NCBI RefSeq assembly: GCF_044502415.1
Contig: NZ_CP172402.1
Origin: Haloimpatiens lingqiaonensis
GTDB lineage: Bacteria > Bacillota > Clostridia > Clostridiales > Clostridiaceae
Length of the DNA: 64,000 nt
Strand: one strand, 5' to 3'
Below the pieces are notes generated by a model. That model was not told where the DNA came from. It ran no database searches and saw nothing but the letters and a program-made list of their open reading frames with translations. Below are positions 1 to 8,576 of this stretch, one piece after another (the first letter of the stretch is position 1; each line of letters begins with the position of its first letter). Position numbers and translations under genes: made by a program.

Positions 1-102
1 CTTAGATAAAGTGAATATTATTTTAAAAATTATCCATATTTTATTATATTGTATCACATATTTATGCTATATAAAACACTAATAAGGGTTTACAATGAAT
101 TT

Positions 103-2481
103 TTATCTCAATTCTGCTCCTAATTTATACTCAAGAGATCTAAGTATTTTATCATGTACCTTGGTAACTTCCTTATCTGTAAGAGTCCTATCCTCTAATC
201 TATAAATTAAAGCATATGCTACACTCTTCTTACCCTCTGGTATTTGCTTACCTTGGTATACATCAAATAATCTGTAGCTTTCTAGTAAGTTTCCACCTTG
301 TTTTTTAATTATCTCTTCTATTTCTTGAACCAATACTTCCTCATTTACTAAAACAGCTAAATCCCTTGTTACTGCTGGGAATTTTGGAAGTGGTTTATAT
401 TTTCTTTCTAATACTGCATTTTGGAATAATATATCTAAATTCAATTCTGCCACATAACAGTTTTCACTTACTTCATAGTTTTCACATACATCTGGATGAA
501 TTTCTCCTAAAATACCTGCACACTCTTTTCCCACATATAATGCTGCTGTTTTTCCAGGATGGAAGGCAGTATTTTCACTTTCACGTTTAAATGAAGCTTT
601 CTCCACTCCTAAAACTTCTAGTACATTCTCCACTACGCCCTTTAAATAGAAGTAGTCTGTATCTCCATACATTCCTATAGTAAGTATATTTCTCTCTTCT
701 GGCAAGTTATTCTCATCTTCATCAGCTATATAAACTTTTCCTATTTCAAATAATCTAACCTCATCATTGCTTCTTGTATAGTTTCTTTGTAATGATTCCA
801 CCATAGAAGCTATGGTAGTGGTTCTCATTATGCTATAGTCTTCACCTAAAGGATTTTTTATTTTAACAGCTTTTCTAAGTTCACTATTTTCTGGTACTAA
901 TATTTTATCGAATATTTTAGGACTTACAAAAGAATAGCTTATAGATTGATTCAATCCACTAGAAATTAAAGCTTCTATAACTTTATCTTCTAGTTTTTGC
1001 TTTATATTTTTACCAGCTTTTGCAGTCTCGCTAGATGGCATAGTGCTCTTAACATTGTTATAGCCATATATTCTAACTATTTCTTCTGCTACATCTTCCT
1101 TTATATTTACATCTGATCTAAAAGTAGGCACTGCTATATGAAGCATATCTCCATTAATTTGAGTATTTAAATCTAATCTATCTAAATACTCTTTCATATT
1201 TTCTTTAGATATATCTATGCCTAAAAATTTATTTATCCAATTGCAGTCTACATCTAAAGTATGGGGTTCTAATTTTTCATTATATATATCTATAGTACCC
1301 TCTAAGACTTCTCCTGCACCTAATTCTTCTATAAGGTGGCACGCTCTATTCATAGCCATTTCCACTAAATTTGGATCCAAGTCTTTTTCAAATTTAGATG
1401 AAGATTCTGTTCTTAACACTAATTTTTTAGAAGAATTTCTTATGTTAACCCCATTAAAGTTAGCACATTCAAATATTATCTCAGCAGTATCTTCTTTTAC
1501 CTCTGAATTTAATCCACCCATTATACCAGCTAAAGCAACAGTTCTATTTCCGTCCTTTATGCAAAGCATAGTGTCATCTAATGTTCTTTCTTCTTCATCT
1601 AAAGTTATGAATTTTTCTCCATTTACTGCTTTTTCTACAACTATCTTATTTCCCTCTATGTCTCTTCTATCAAAGGCATGCATTGGTTGGCCTAATTCAA
1701 GCATAACAAAATTAGTTATATCCACTATATTGTTTATAGGTCTAACCCCAGCCTCTAAAAGTCTTTCCTGCATCCATGAAGGAGAAGGTTGTATTTTAAT
1801 ATTTTTAACTCCCCTTGCCATATATCTTCTGCAAAGTTCATCTTTAACTTCCACTTTTAAAATATCCTCTATATTTTCACTGCATTTACTAGTGTAGTTT
1901 AATGAAGGTTTTTTATAGCTTACACCTAAAGTAGCTGCTGTTTCCCTTGCCATACCTAATATACTGAAGCAATCTCTTCTATTTGAAGTTATTTCAAAAT
2001 CTATTAAAGCACTAGTCATCTCCACTACTTCTTTAATATCTTTTCCAACTGGAGTATCCTGTGGAAGTATCATAAGTCCGTAAACTGGTTCATCTCCTGC
2101 TATGCCCAGTTCTTCTTCTGAACAAAACATACCATTAGAAACTACTCCTCTTAATTTACCTTTTTTAATTTTAAGTCCTCCATGTAATGTAGAACCATGT
2201 AGAGCTGTAGGAACTACATCCTGCTCCTTCATATTTGTAGCTGCTGTAACTATTTGTATAGGCTCTTCCTTTCCTATATCCACTTGGCATATAGAAAGCT
2301 TATCTGCATCTGGATGTTTTTCTATCTTTATTAACTTTCCTGTAACAACATTTTGTATTTCATCTCCAGTTACAATAAGTTCCTCAACCTTTGACCCTGA
2401 CATGGTCAATCTATCTGCTAACTCTTTTGGTGAAACATTTATATCAACATAATCCTTAAGCCATTTTACTGGTACTAACAC
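103..2481 (-). CDS. pheT: Phenylalanyl-tRNA synthetase beta subunit
   Basis: Beta chain of the cytosolic alpha2beta2 enzyme that charges tRNA-Phe. The 792-residue length is normal for bacterial PheT. In order I see an N-terminal EMAP/Myf-type tRNA-binding domain (about 40-150), the B3/B4 editing region (about 210-385, with NNIVDITNFVMLELGQP), the B5 domain (about 400-475), the catalytic-like core, and a C-terminal FDX-ACB anticodon-binding domain (about 700-792, beginning near LPKFPAVTRDLAVLV). The start is GTG at 2481, 9 nt after AGGAGG. It lies 150 nt downstream of pheS on the same strand and should share its T-box controlled transcript. No damage is seen. Confidence 0.97.
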   Translation of the reverse strand: MLVPVKWLKDYVDINVSPKELADRLTMSGSKVEELIVTGDEIQNVVTGKLIKIEKHPDADKLSICQVDIGKEEPIQIVTAATNMKEQDVVPTALHGSTLHGGLKIKKGKLRGVVSNGMFCSEEELGIAGDEPVYGLMILPQDTPVGKDIKEVVEMTSALIDFEITSNRRDCFSILGMARETAATLGVSYKKPSLNYTSKCSENIEDILKVEVKDELCRRYMARGVKNIKIQPSPSWMQERLLEAGVRPINNIVDITNFVMLELGQPMHAFDRRDIEGNKIVVEKAVNGEKFITLDEEERTLDDTMLCIKDGNRTVALAGIMGGLNSEVKEDTAEIIFECANFNGVNIRNSSKKLVLRTESSSKFEKDLDPNLVEMAMNRACHLIEELGAGEVLEGTIDIYNEKLEPHTLDVDCNWINKFLGIDISKENMKEYLDRLDLNTQINGDMLHIAVPTFRSDVNIKEDVAEEIVRIYGYNNVKSTMPSSETAKAGKNIKQKLEDKVIEALISSGLNQSISYSFVSPKIFDKILVPENSELRKAVKIKNPLGEDYSIMRTTTIASMVESLQRNYTRSNDEVRLFEIGKVYIADEDENNLPEERNILTIGMYGDTDYFYLKGVVENVLEVLGVEKASFKRESENTAFHPGKTAALYVGKECAGILGEIHPDVCENYEVSENCYVAELNLDILFQNAVLERKYKPLPKFPAVTRDLAVLVNEEVLVQEIEEIIKKQGGNLLESYRLFDVYQGKQIPEGKKSVAYALIYRLEDRTLTDKEVTKVHDKILRSLEYKLGAELR

Positions 2482-2631
2482 TCCACTCTACCTCCTATTA
2501 TTAATTTCCAATCTATTATTAATTTCCAGTCTTTTATTAAATTCTAATGTTTTATTTGTTCCCCAATCATCGCTGTCTGCTCTACAGTTTTTAGGCAATA
2601 ATTAGATTACAAACTTCTAATAAATAATTTA

Positions 2632-3651
2632 TTAGAATTGATTTAAGAATCTCATGTCACTTTCATAAAGAAGTCTAATGTCATCTATGCCATATTTAAG
2701 CATAACCATTCTATCTAATCCAAATCCAAAGGCAAATCCACTGTAAACCTCTGGGTCTATTCCACAATTTCTTAAAACCTGTGGATGTACCATTCCACAA
2801 CCTAATATTTCTATCCATCCACTGTTTTTACATACTCTGCAGCCTTTACCACCACACACGAAGCAAGTAGCATCCATTTCTGCTGAAGGCTCTGTAAATG
2901 GAAAATGATGTGGTCTAAACTTTGTTTCCATTTTATCCCCGAACATTTTCTTTACAAAGGTTTCTAGTGTTCCTTTTAAATCCGCAAAGGTTATACCTTT
3001 ATCTATTACTAATCCTTCTATTTGATAGAAAATTGGTGAATGAGTAGCATCTAGGTCATCTGAACGATAAACCTTACCTGGCGCAATCATCTTTATAGGT
3101 GGTTTTTCATTCTCCATAGTTCTTATTTGTATAGGGGAGGTTTGAGTTCTAAGTACTACATTGTCATTTATATAAAAAGTATCCTGCTCCCCTCTTGCTG
3201 GATGATCCTTTGGAATATTTAAAGCTTCAAAATTATAATAATCCTTTTCTACTTCTGGACCTTCTTCAATAGCAAATCCCATGGATATGAATATATCTTT
3301 TACATTTTCTAATGTTAAATCCAAAGGATGTCTCTTACCAACAGTTTGTTTTTTCCCTGGCATAGATATATCAATTACTTCGCTTTGAAATCTTTTTTCT
3401 TTTTCTATTTTCTTCATATCTTCTGTAGCCTTAGTAATTACATTGTCTATACACTCTCTAACCTCATTTGCTAATTTACCTACTAATGGTCTTTCTTCTG
3501 CTGAGAGTTTTCCCATTCCTCTTAAAATAGAAGTTAACTCTCCTTTTTTTCCTAAATATTTAACTCTTATAGCTTCAAGTTCATCTTTACTTACAACCTT
3601 CTTTAATTCTTCTAAAGCGCTTTCCTTTATTTGTTGAAGATTCTCCTTCAT
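2632..3651 (-). CDS. pheS: Phenylalanyl-tRNA synthetase alpha subunit
   Basis: Catalytic alpha chain of PheRS, making Phe-AMP and transferring Phe to tRNA. The 339 residues match the bacterial family: an N-terminal coiled-coil tRNA-binding arm (about 1-90) and a class II synthetase core. Visible core motifs are HPLDLTLENVKDIF, the motif 2 region VYRSDDLDATHSPIFYQIEG and the motif 3 stretch GFAFGFGLDRMVMLKYGI near the end. A CFVCGGKGCRVCKNSGW cysteine cluster, typical of some Firmicute PheS, is present at about 262-278. It starts with ATG and heads the pheST operon behind a T-box leader. Confidence 0.97.
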   Translation of the reverse strand: MKENLQQIKESALEELKKVVSKDELEAIRVKYLGKKGELTSILRGMGKLSAEERPLVGKLANEVRECIDNVITKATEDMKKIEKEKRFQSEVIDISMPGKKQTVGKRHPLDLTLENVKDIFISMGFAIEEGPEVEKDYYNFEALNIPKDHPARGEQDTFYINDNVVLRTQTSPIQIRTMENEKPPIKMIAPGKVYRSDDLDATHSPIFYQIEGLVIDKGITFADLKGTLETFVKKMFGDKMETKFRPHHFPFTEPSAEMDATCFVCGGKGCRVCKNSGWIEILGCGMVHPQVLRNCGIDPEVYSGFAFGFGLDRMVMLKYGIDDIRLLYESDMRFLNQF

Positions 3652-3794
3652 TTTTTTCTCTCCTTTCCAAAATATCTTATTTACAAGGAATAAACAGAGC
3701 TCCTTGCCTTAGTTATATTTAACATAGTATCAATATAAATAATTTAAAATATAAAACAAATTTTTAAATTCCAAAGGAACTTTTTAATTTATTT

Positions 3795-4085
3795 TGCAAT
3801 AAAAAAACGCCCCTAAAAAAGGGACGAATATATCCGCGGTACCACCCTGATTGACTTTTTACAAAGTCCTCTCAATAATAATAACGGTTAAATCCGCTAA
3901 CCACTACTATAATTTCGCAGTTAGAACTCCGAAGTGAACTTCAATATAAAAAATAAATAAAAAAACTCTCAATCCATGGTTTTTTCTCCCTGTAGAATTT
4001 TCTATATCTACTCTCTTCATCACAGTTTGTAAATATACTATTGTGAACCACTCACCACCTAAAAGGTATGAGCTTTCTTTAATAT
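3795..4085 (-). promoter_or_regulatory. T-box riboswitch of pheST (specifier UUC, Phe)
   Basis: On the minus strand the leader contains the T-box sequence AGGGTGGTACCGCG (3835-3848), which pairs with the uncharged tRNA acceptor end. It is followed by the terminator CCCTTTTTTAGGGGCG and a T run near 3795-3820. The Specifier context GAAG-TTC-ACTTCGGAG is at 3931-3942, with the TTC triplet at 3936-3938 matching Phe. The thrS and valS leaders in this window have the same arrangement with ACC and GTA. Transcription should read through into pheS when tRNA-Phe is uncharged. Confidence 0.93.
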
Positions 4086-4135
4086 TTGTTATAGTTTATC
4101 ACATTTATTGCCTATGGGCAAGTGTGAAAGCATAG

Positions 4136-4918
4136 TTATTTACGCTTTTGCCTTAAAAATTCATACATCATTATAGAAGCTGCTACTGAAGCATTTAATG
4201 ACTCAGCTCCACCGGGCATCGGTATCTTAACCTTCATATGAGACATATTTACTATTTCCTCACTTATACCATTGCCCTCATTGCCTACAATGAAAATTCC
4301 CTTTGACGGTAAATCTACATCATAAAAATCTTCACTTTCATTATCCAAATAGCTAGCTACAAGTTTAAATCCTTCATTCACTAATTCTTTTACTGTAGTT
4401 AAATCCTTATCTTGAATAACAGGTATATTAAATATTGAACCCATGGTAGAGCGAAGGGTTTTATCATTATATATATCTACAGTGCCCTTAGTAACTATAA
4501 CTCCTAGAGCTCCTACTGCATGGGCTGTTCTTATTATTGTTCCCATGTTTCCTGGATCCTGTATTCTATCTGCTAATAAGTACATACCTTCCCTTTGACT
4601 AATATTCATATGTTGATTTTTAACCACAGCTATTATTCCCTGTGGATTATCCGTGTTACTTATAAGTTTTAACACCTGCTCTGATACTACTATAGCAGTT
4701 TTAGATTCTAAGTTTAAATTTTTACACATCTCTTCCCATTTATTCATGCATTTATCAACAATAAATACTTGTTCCACTGTAAAGGAAGATTTTAATGCCT
4801 CTTCTACAAATCTAAATCCTTCTATTAAAAAACTCTCTTTTTCTTCTCTGTATTTTTTTTCTTTTAACTTTTTTACTTCTTTTATTATATTATTATCCTT
4901 ACTTTTTATTATATCCAA
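4136..4918 (-). CDS. TrmH/SpoU family RNA 2'-O-methyltransferase
   Basis: SPOUT-fold SAM-dependent RNA methyltransferase, acting probably on 23S rRNA or tRNA. The three family motifs are visible: LLADRIQDPGNMGTIIRTA (motif 1, with Asn-Arg catalytic pair), FIVGNEGNGISEE (motif 2) and IPMPGGAESLNASVAASIM (motif 3, knot). An N-terminal L30e-like substrate-binding domain covers about residues 1-100. The reading frame is open to a GTG at 4927, but that codon overlaps the GAGGTG Shine-Dalgarno. TTG at 4918, 6-7 nt after it, is the better start. It commonly neighbours pheST in clostridia. The exact target cannot be read from sequence. Confidence 0.9.
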   Translation of the reverse strand: MDIIKSKDNNIIKEVKKLKEKKYREEKESFLIEGFRFVEEALKSSFTVEQVFIVDKCMNKWEEMCKNLNLESKTAIVVSEQVLKLISNTDNPQGIIAVVKNQHMNISQREGMYLLADRIQDPGNMGTIIRTAHAVGALGVIVTKGTVDIYNDKTLRSTMGSIFNIPVIQDKDLTTVKELVNEGFKLVASYLDNESEDFYDVDLPSKGIFIVGNEGNGISEEIVNMSHMKVKIPMPGGAESLNASVAASIMMYEFLRQKRK

Positions 4919-4933
4919 AGTTTGCACCTCAGT

Positions 4934-5596
4934 TTATTTTATTATGTTTTCCAACTTATTTATATCTTCTATGCTTCCTATAGCTACTATAATATCTCCC
5001 TCTTCTATCATATCCTCTGCTGATGGAGAAATATCTATATAGCTTCCCTTTTTAATGGCCATTATATTTATTCCATATCTAGATCTTACATTTAGCTCTA
5101 CTAAGCTCTTGCCATGCCATTCTTTGGGACTAGCTATTTCTGCAATACTATATTCAGATGAAAGTTCTATATAATCTAATATATTTGACGATACTAAATT
5201 ATGTGCAACTCTAACTCCCATATCTCTTTCAGGGAATATAACTCTATCTGCTCCTATTTTATAAAGAACTTTTGCATGCAATTTATTATTAGCCTTAGCT
5301 ATTATGTGTTTTACACCTAATTCTTTTGCAAGCAAAGTAGCCATTACACTAGACTGCATATTAGAACCAATACTTATTACAGCCACATCAAAATTTTTAA
5401 TCCCCAATGCATTAAGGCTATTTTCATCTGTACAATCTGCTTGCACTGCATGAGTTACTTTATCAGATATGTCTTGTATTACATCTTCATCAGAATCCAA
5501 AGCCAATACATCATTTCCTAATTTGTAAAGAGTTTCGGCAACAGAAGTTCCAAATCTTCCAAGTCCTATAACTACATATTGTTTACCACTCATCAT
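4934..5596 (-). CDS. ktrA: Ktr/Trk potassium uptake regulatory (RCK) subunit
   Basis: Cytosolic gating ring subunit of a Ktr-type K+ channel/transporter. The N-terminal RCK-N domain has the Rossmann motif YVVIGLGRFGTSVAETL (about 7-23) and a conserved acid pair in LALDSDEDV. A C-terminal RCK-C (TrkA-C) domain follows from about 135 (AEIASPKEWHGKSLVELN). The frame is open to TTG at 5611, but AGGGGTG precedes ATG at 5596 or 5593, so I chose ATG. ktrB lies immediately upstream and its stop (5604) is 7 nt before this start, so the two are translated as an operon. Confidence 0.93.
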   Translation of the reverse strand: MMSGKQYVVIGLGRFGTSVAETLYKLGNDVLALDSDEDVIQDISDKVTHAVQADCTDENSLNALGIKNFDVAVISIGSNMQSSVMATLLAKELGVKHIIAKANNKLHAKVLYKIGADRVIFPERDMGVRVAHNLVSSNILDYIELSSEYSIAEIASPKEWHGKSLVELNVRSRYGINIMAIKKGSYIDISPSAEDMIEEGDIIVAIGSIEDINKLENIIK

Positions 5597-5603
5597 AACA
5601 CCC

Positions 5604-6944
5604 CTATCCAACTAGTATTTTATCCTCAGGATATTTAATTGAACTTTTCTTTTTATTTTTAGCTAATGCCAATGCTATAGTCAAAGGTCCTACCCTTCCT
5701 GCATACATGGTCAAAGCTAAAACTATTTTTCCTATTACTGTAAGTTTAGGCGTAAGTCCTAAAGTAAGTCCTACTGTAGCAAAAGCTGATGTAGCTTCAT
5801 ATAATAAGTACTCAAAAGGAAATCCTACTTCTGTTATTGACAATATCATAGTTACTGTTATTACTAAACCTAAACTTATTACAACAATGGCAAATGCTCT
5901 ATAAACTATTTCCTTATTTATTCTCTTCTTAAATATTTCCGTTTCTTCTTTTCCTTTTATAACAGAAACAACTGTCATAAGAAGCAATCCTGCTGTAGAA
6001 GTCTTAATACCACCTGCTGTAGACCCTGGAGAACCTCCTACAAACATCAATAGTATGGTTAAAAATATACCTGCTGTACTCATGGCAGAAGTAGATATAG
6101 AGTTAAACCCTGCTGTTCTAGGTGTTACCGCTGCAAAAAATGAAGATAAAATCTTTTCAAAAATGGATTTTCCTCTTAATGTTCCTGGATTATTGCTTTC
6201 AAATAGAAACATCAATATGGTACCTACAACCACTAAAATTGCAGTAGCAGTAATTACAACCTTAGAATGTAATGACATTTTTCTTCTACGCTTATAATTA
6301 TATAATTCTGCCCAAACAAAAAAACCTAATCCACCTATCATTATAAGAAATGCTATAGTGATTATTACCACTGGATTATTAGCATAAGGTATTAAGCTAT
6401 CTCCTGTTAAATCAAATCCTGCATTACAAAAGGCAGATATGGAGTGGAATATACTAAAATATATACCCTTTCCTAAGCCATATTCTGGTATGAATTGCGT
6501 AGACAAGAGCAAAGCTCCCATGGACTGAATAAAAAAAGTAAAGAAAAGTACATACCTAGCTAATTTTACAATTCCCTGCAATGAGAAAGAATTCATAGCT
6601 TCTTGCATTACTAACCTTTCCTTTAAAGTAATTCTTTTACCCAGTATCAATGCTATCATTGTTGCAAAGGACATAAAACCAAGTCCACCAATTTCAATAA
6701 GTACCATTATTACAGTTTTACCAAAATAGCTCCAGTGTACACTTGTATTTAAAGTAACAAGTCCTGTTACACATACTGCTGAGGTAGATGTAAATATACA
6801 ATCTATAAATGGTGTTCTAACTCCAGTTCTAGATGCAATGGGTAAATTTAAAAGAATAGCTCCTGTAAATATAACTATTGCAAAGCCTATAGCTAATATT
6901 TGTACGGGAGTAAACTTAGGTTTATGTTTTAATATTTCGGACAT
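5604..6944 (-). CDS. ktrB: Ktr/Trk family potassium channel-transporter membrane subunit
   Basis: Membrane K+ translocating subunit partnered with KtrA just downstream. The 446 residues have the TrkH/KtrB architecture of four M1-P-M2 repeats. Filter-like glycine segments are visible: TSTSAVCVTGLVTL, ISAFCNAGFDLTGDS, TPRTAGFNSIS and TSAFATVGLTLG. These contain the four single-glycine selectivity filter positions of the superfamily. The GGSPGSTAGGIKT loop of KtrB is also present near residue 305. It begins with ATG and forms a two-gene unit with ktrA. It is intact. Confidence 0.94.
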   Translation of the reverse strand: MSEILKHKPKFTPVQILAIGFAIVIFTGAILLNLPIASRTGVRTPFIDCIFTSTSAVCVTGLVTLNTSVHWSYFGKTVIMVLIEIGGLGFMSFATMIALILGKRITLKERLVMQEAMNSFSLQGIVKLARYVLFFTFFIQSMGALLLSTQFIPEYGLGKGIYFSIFHSISAFCNAGFDLTGDSLIPYANNPVVIITIAFLIMIGGLGFFVWAELYNYKRRRKMSLHSKVVITATAILVVVGTILMFLFESNNPGTLRGKSIFEKILSSFFAAVTPRTAGFNSISTSAMSTAGIFLTILLMFVGGSPGSTAGGIKTSTAGLLLMTVVSVIKGKEETEIFKKRINKEIVYRAFAIVVISLGLVITVTMILSITEVGFPFEYLLYEATSAFATVGLTLGLTPKLTVIGKIVLALTMYAGRVGPLTIALALAKNKKKSSIKYPEDKILVG

Positions 6945-7055
6945 TGTATCACCCCATTTTATGCCTATAAATTACTTTAAGCGATAATTATTCTATCATT
7001 ATATCACTTAAAATTTATTTGTCAAAAGATATGAAATCCTTCTTTAGGCTTAAAT

Positions 7056-7085
7056 AAAAAAAATGCGACACTATGCCGCATTTTT
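7056..7085 (-). terminator. Rho-independent terminator after rplT
   Basis: On the minus strand ATGCGGCA-TAG-TGTCGCAT is followed by a run of eight T residues. It lies 4 nt past the rplT stop and ends the infC-rpmI-rplT transcript. Confidence 0.9.
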
Positions 7086-7088
7086 ATA

Positions 7089-7442
7089 TTATAAACTTTG
7101 TTTTGCTAATTCTACTAATTCAGAGAATGCTTTTGGATCATTTATAGCTATTTCAGAAAGCATTTTTCTGTTCATATCTATTCCTGCAAGTTTTATTCCA
7201 TTCATAAATCTTGAGTAAGAAAGACCATTCATTCTAGTAGCTGCATTTATTCTTGCTATCCATAATTTTCTGTAATCTCTCTTCTTTAATTTTCTTCCTA
7301 TATATGCTTCTCTTAATGCTCTTATAACTGATTGATTAGCAACTTTAAATAATTTGCTTCTTGAACCGTAGTATCCTTTTGCAAGTTTTAATACTTTTTT
7401 ATGTTTTTTACGAGCATTTACCGCTCTTTTAACTCTTGCCAT
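7089..7442 (-). CDS. rplT: 50S ribosomal protein L20
   Basis: Primary 23S rRNA-binding protein needed for early 50S assembly. Its 117 residues match the family, with the basic N-terminal extension (MARVKRAVNARKKHKKVLKL) and the globular domain ending SELVELAKQSL. In Firmicutes, L20 also represses its own operon by binding the infC leader. It is the last gene of infC-rpmI-rplT and is followed directly by a terminator. It is intact. Confidence 0.98.
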   Translation of the reverse strand: MARVKRAVNARKKHKKVLKLAKGYYGSRSKLFKVANQSVIRALREAYIGRKLKKRDYRKLWIARINAATRMNGLSYSRFMNGIKLAGIDMNRKMLSEIAINDPKAFSELVELAKQSL

Positions 7443-7474
7443 CTTAAAAACCTCCTTCTGCTTTAAGCTCTAAA

Positions 7475-7672
7475 CTATAGATATGGTAATAACTTCTTCA
7501 TTACTTTTTCTTGTGATTCAGATACGTATGAAGTTTGTCTTAAATTTCTCTTTGTTTTAGAGCTTTTTTTAGTTAATATGTGGCTTTTAAAAGCCTTAGC
7601 TCTCTTTAATTTTCCTGTTCCTGTCACTTTAAATCTTTTAGCTGCGCCTCTATGAGTTTTCATTTTTGGCAT
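7475..7672 (-). CDS. rpmI: 50S ribosomal protein L35
   Basis: Small basic 50S protein of 65 residues. It begins MPKMKTHRGAAKRFKVTGTG, the family signature, and ends in a short helical tail. It lies between infC and rplT with spacings of about 20-30 nt, the standard operon order in Firmicutes. It is intact. Confidence 0.98.
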   Translation of the reverse strand: MPKMKTHRGAAKRFKVTGTGKLKRAKAFKSHILTKKSSKTKRNLRQTSYVSESQEKVMKKLLPYL

Positions 7673-7691
7673 ACTAAATTCCTCCTCTCAA

Positions 7692-8210
7692 TTATGCTCT
7701 TTTTGGAGCTAAAACCATTATCATATTTCTTCCTTCTAATTTAGCTTCCTTTTCTTTTATGCAAACATCTTCTAACAATTGATAGAAACTGTCTACTATT
7801 TTACGTCCTATATGTGAATAGTCTGCTTCTCTTCCTCTGAATCTAATAGTTACTTTAACCTTATTTCCAGCTTCCAAGAACTTCCTTGCATTCTTTGCTT
7901 TTACTTCCAAATCATGCTCTTCAATGGTAGGACTTAATCTTACTTCTTTAATGTTTATAATATTTTGTTTTTTCTTAGCTTCCTTTTCCTTTTTGGACTG
8001 TTCGTAAATAAATTTGCCATAATCCATTATTCTACATACTGGTGGATTAGCATTTGGCGCAATCATAACTAAATCCAATTCCTTTTCTTCTGCTATGGCT
8101 AAAGCCTCTCTAGATGAGATTATTCCTAATTGTGAACCATCATCACCTATGACCCTTATTTCCTTTGCTCTTATGTCTTCATTTACTAAATGGCTTTTAT
8201 CTTTAATAAT
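7692..8210 (-). CDS. infC: Translation initiation factor IF-3, probably AUU start
   Basis: IF-3 binds the 30S subunit and proofreads the start codon. The two-domain structure is visible: N-domain VNEDIRAKEIRVIGDDGSQLG, lysine-rich linker (EQSKKEKEAKKKQ), and C-domain with RGREADYSHIGRKIVDSF. The frame could begin at GTG 8219, but that codon lies inside the AGGAGGTG ribosome site. Three consecutive ATT codons follow at 8213, 8210 and 8207, and the one at 8210 is 8 nt after AGGAGG. IF-3 genes of E. coli and Bacillus use AUU to allow self-regulation, so I place the start at ATT 8210. A leader terminator lies upstream. Confidence 0.93.
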   Translation of the reverse strand: MIKDKSHLVNEDIRAKEIRVIGDDGSQLGIISSREALAIAEEKELDLVMIAPNANPPVCRIMDYGKFIYEQSKKEKEAKKKQNIINIKEVRLSPTIEEHDLEVKAKNARKFLEAGNKVKVTIRFRGREADYSHIGRKIVDSFYQLLEDVCIKEKEAKLEGRNMIMVLAPKRA

Positions 8211-8224
8211 AATATTCACCTCCT

Positions 8225-8345
8225 GGTGTTATTAAACATATAATAAAAGGACGGCATTTGCCGTCCTCTATATATCACATAAATATACTTATCATTTACC
8301 TTACTAGCTGTGCTGTAAGGTGAGAAACGGCTGTTTCTACTTTAA
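8225..8345 (-). promoter_or_regulatory. L20-type autoregulatory leader of infC operon
   Basis: Upstream of infC on the minus strand is the hairpin GAGGACGGCAAATGCCGTCC followed by TTTTATTA (8231-8265), an attenuation terminator close to the ribosome site. Further upstream lies a second helix region (CCTTACAGCACAGCTAG, 8302-8321, with flanking AAACAGCCG). In Firmicutes this position holds the L20 leader, where L20 binding stabilises the terminator. I see the terminator directly. The anti-terminator and L20 site are inferred. Confidence 0.75.
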
Positions 8346-8436
8346 ATTAAAATCTCTATTAAGTTAACAATGTTATTCTACTACATTAATACTTCTGTGT
8401 CAACACTAAATTATAAACTTTAATTCGTAATTTAAC

Positions 8437-8532
8437 TTATTCAACTTTCAGTTATAAAATAAAAATATAAAATTTAAAAACCCTCATTAATCTAATGTAG
8501 AGCTTGAACTTTATGTGCGAAAGTTGAATACC
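8437..8532. repeat. MITE-like element, short copy
   Basis: About 95 bp with imperfect inverted ends: TTCAACTTTCAGTTATAAAA at the left and TTATGTGCGAAAGTTGAA at the right. It belongs to the family described at 11942-12111. It lies between the thrS 3' end and the infC leader and carries no reading frame. Confidence 0.7.
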
Positions 8533-8576
8533 TTACTATTATTGTTAATGTACAATTTTATATTGGTAACTTTATA

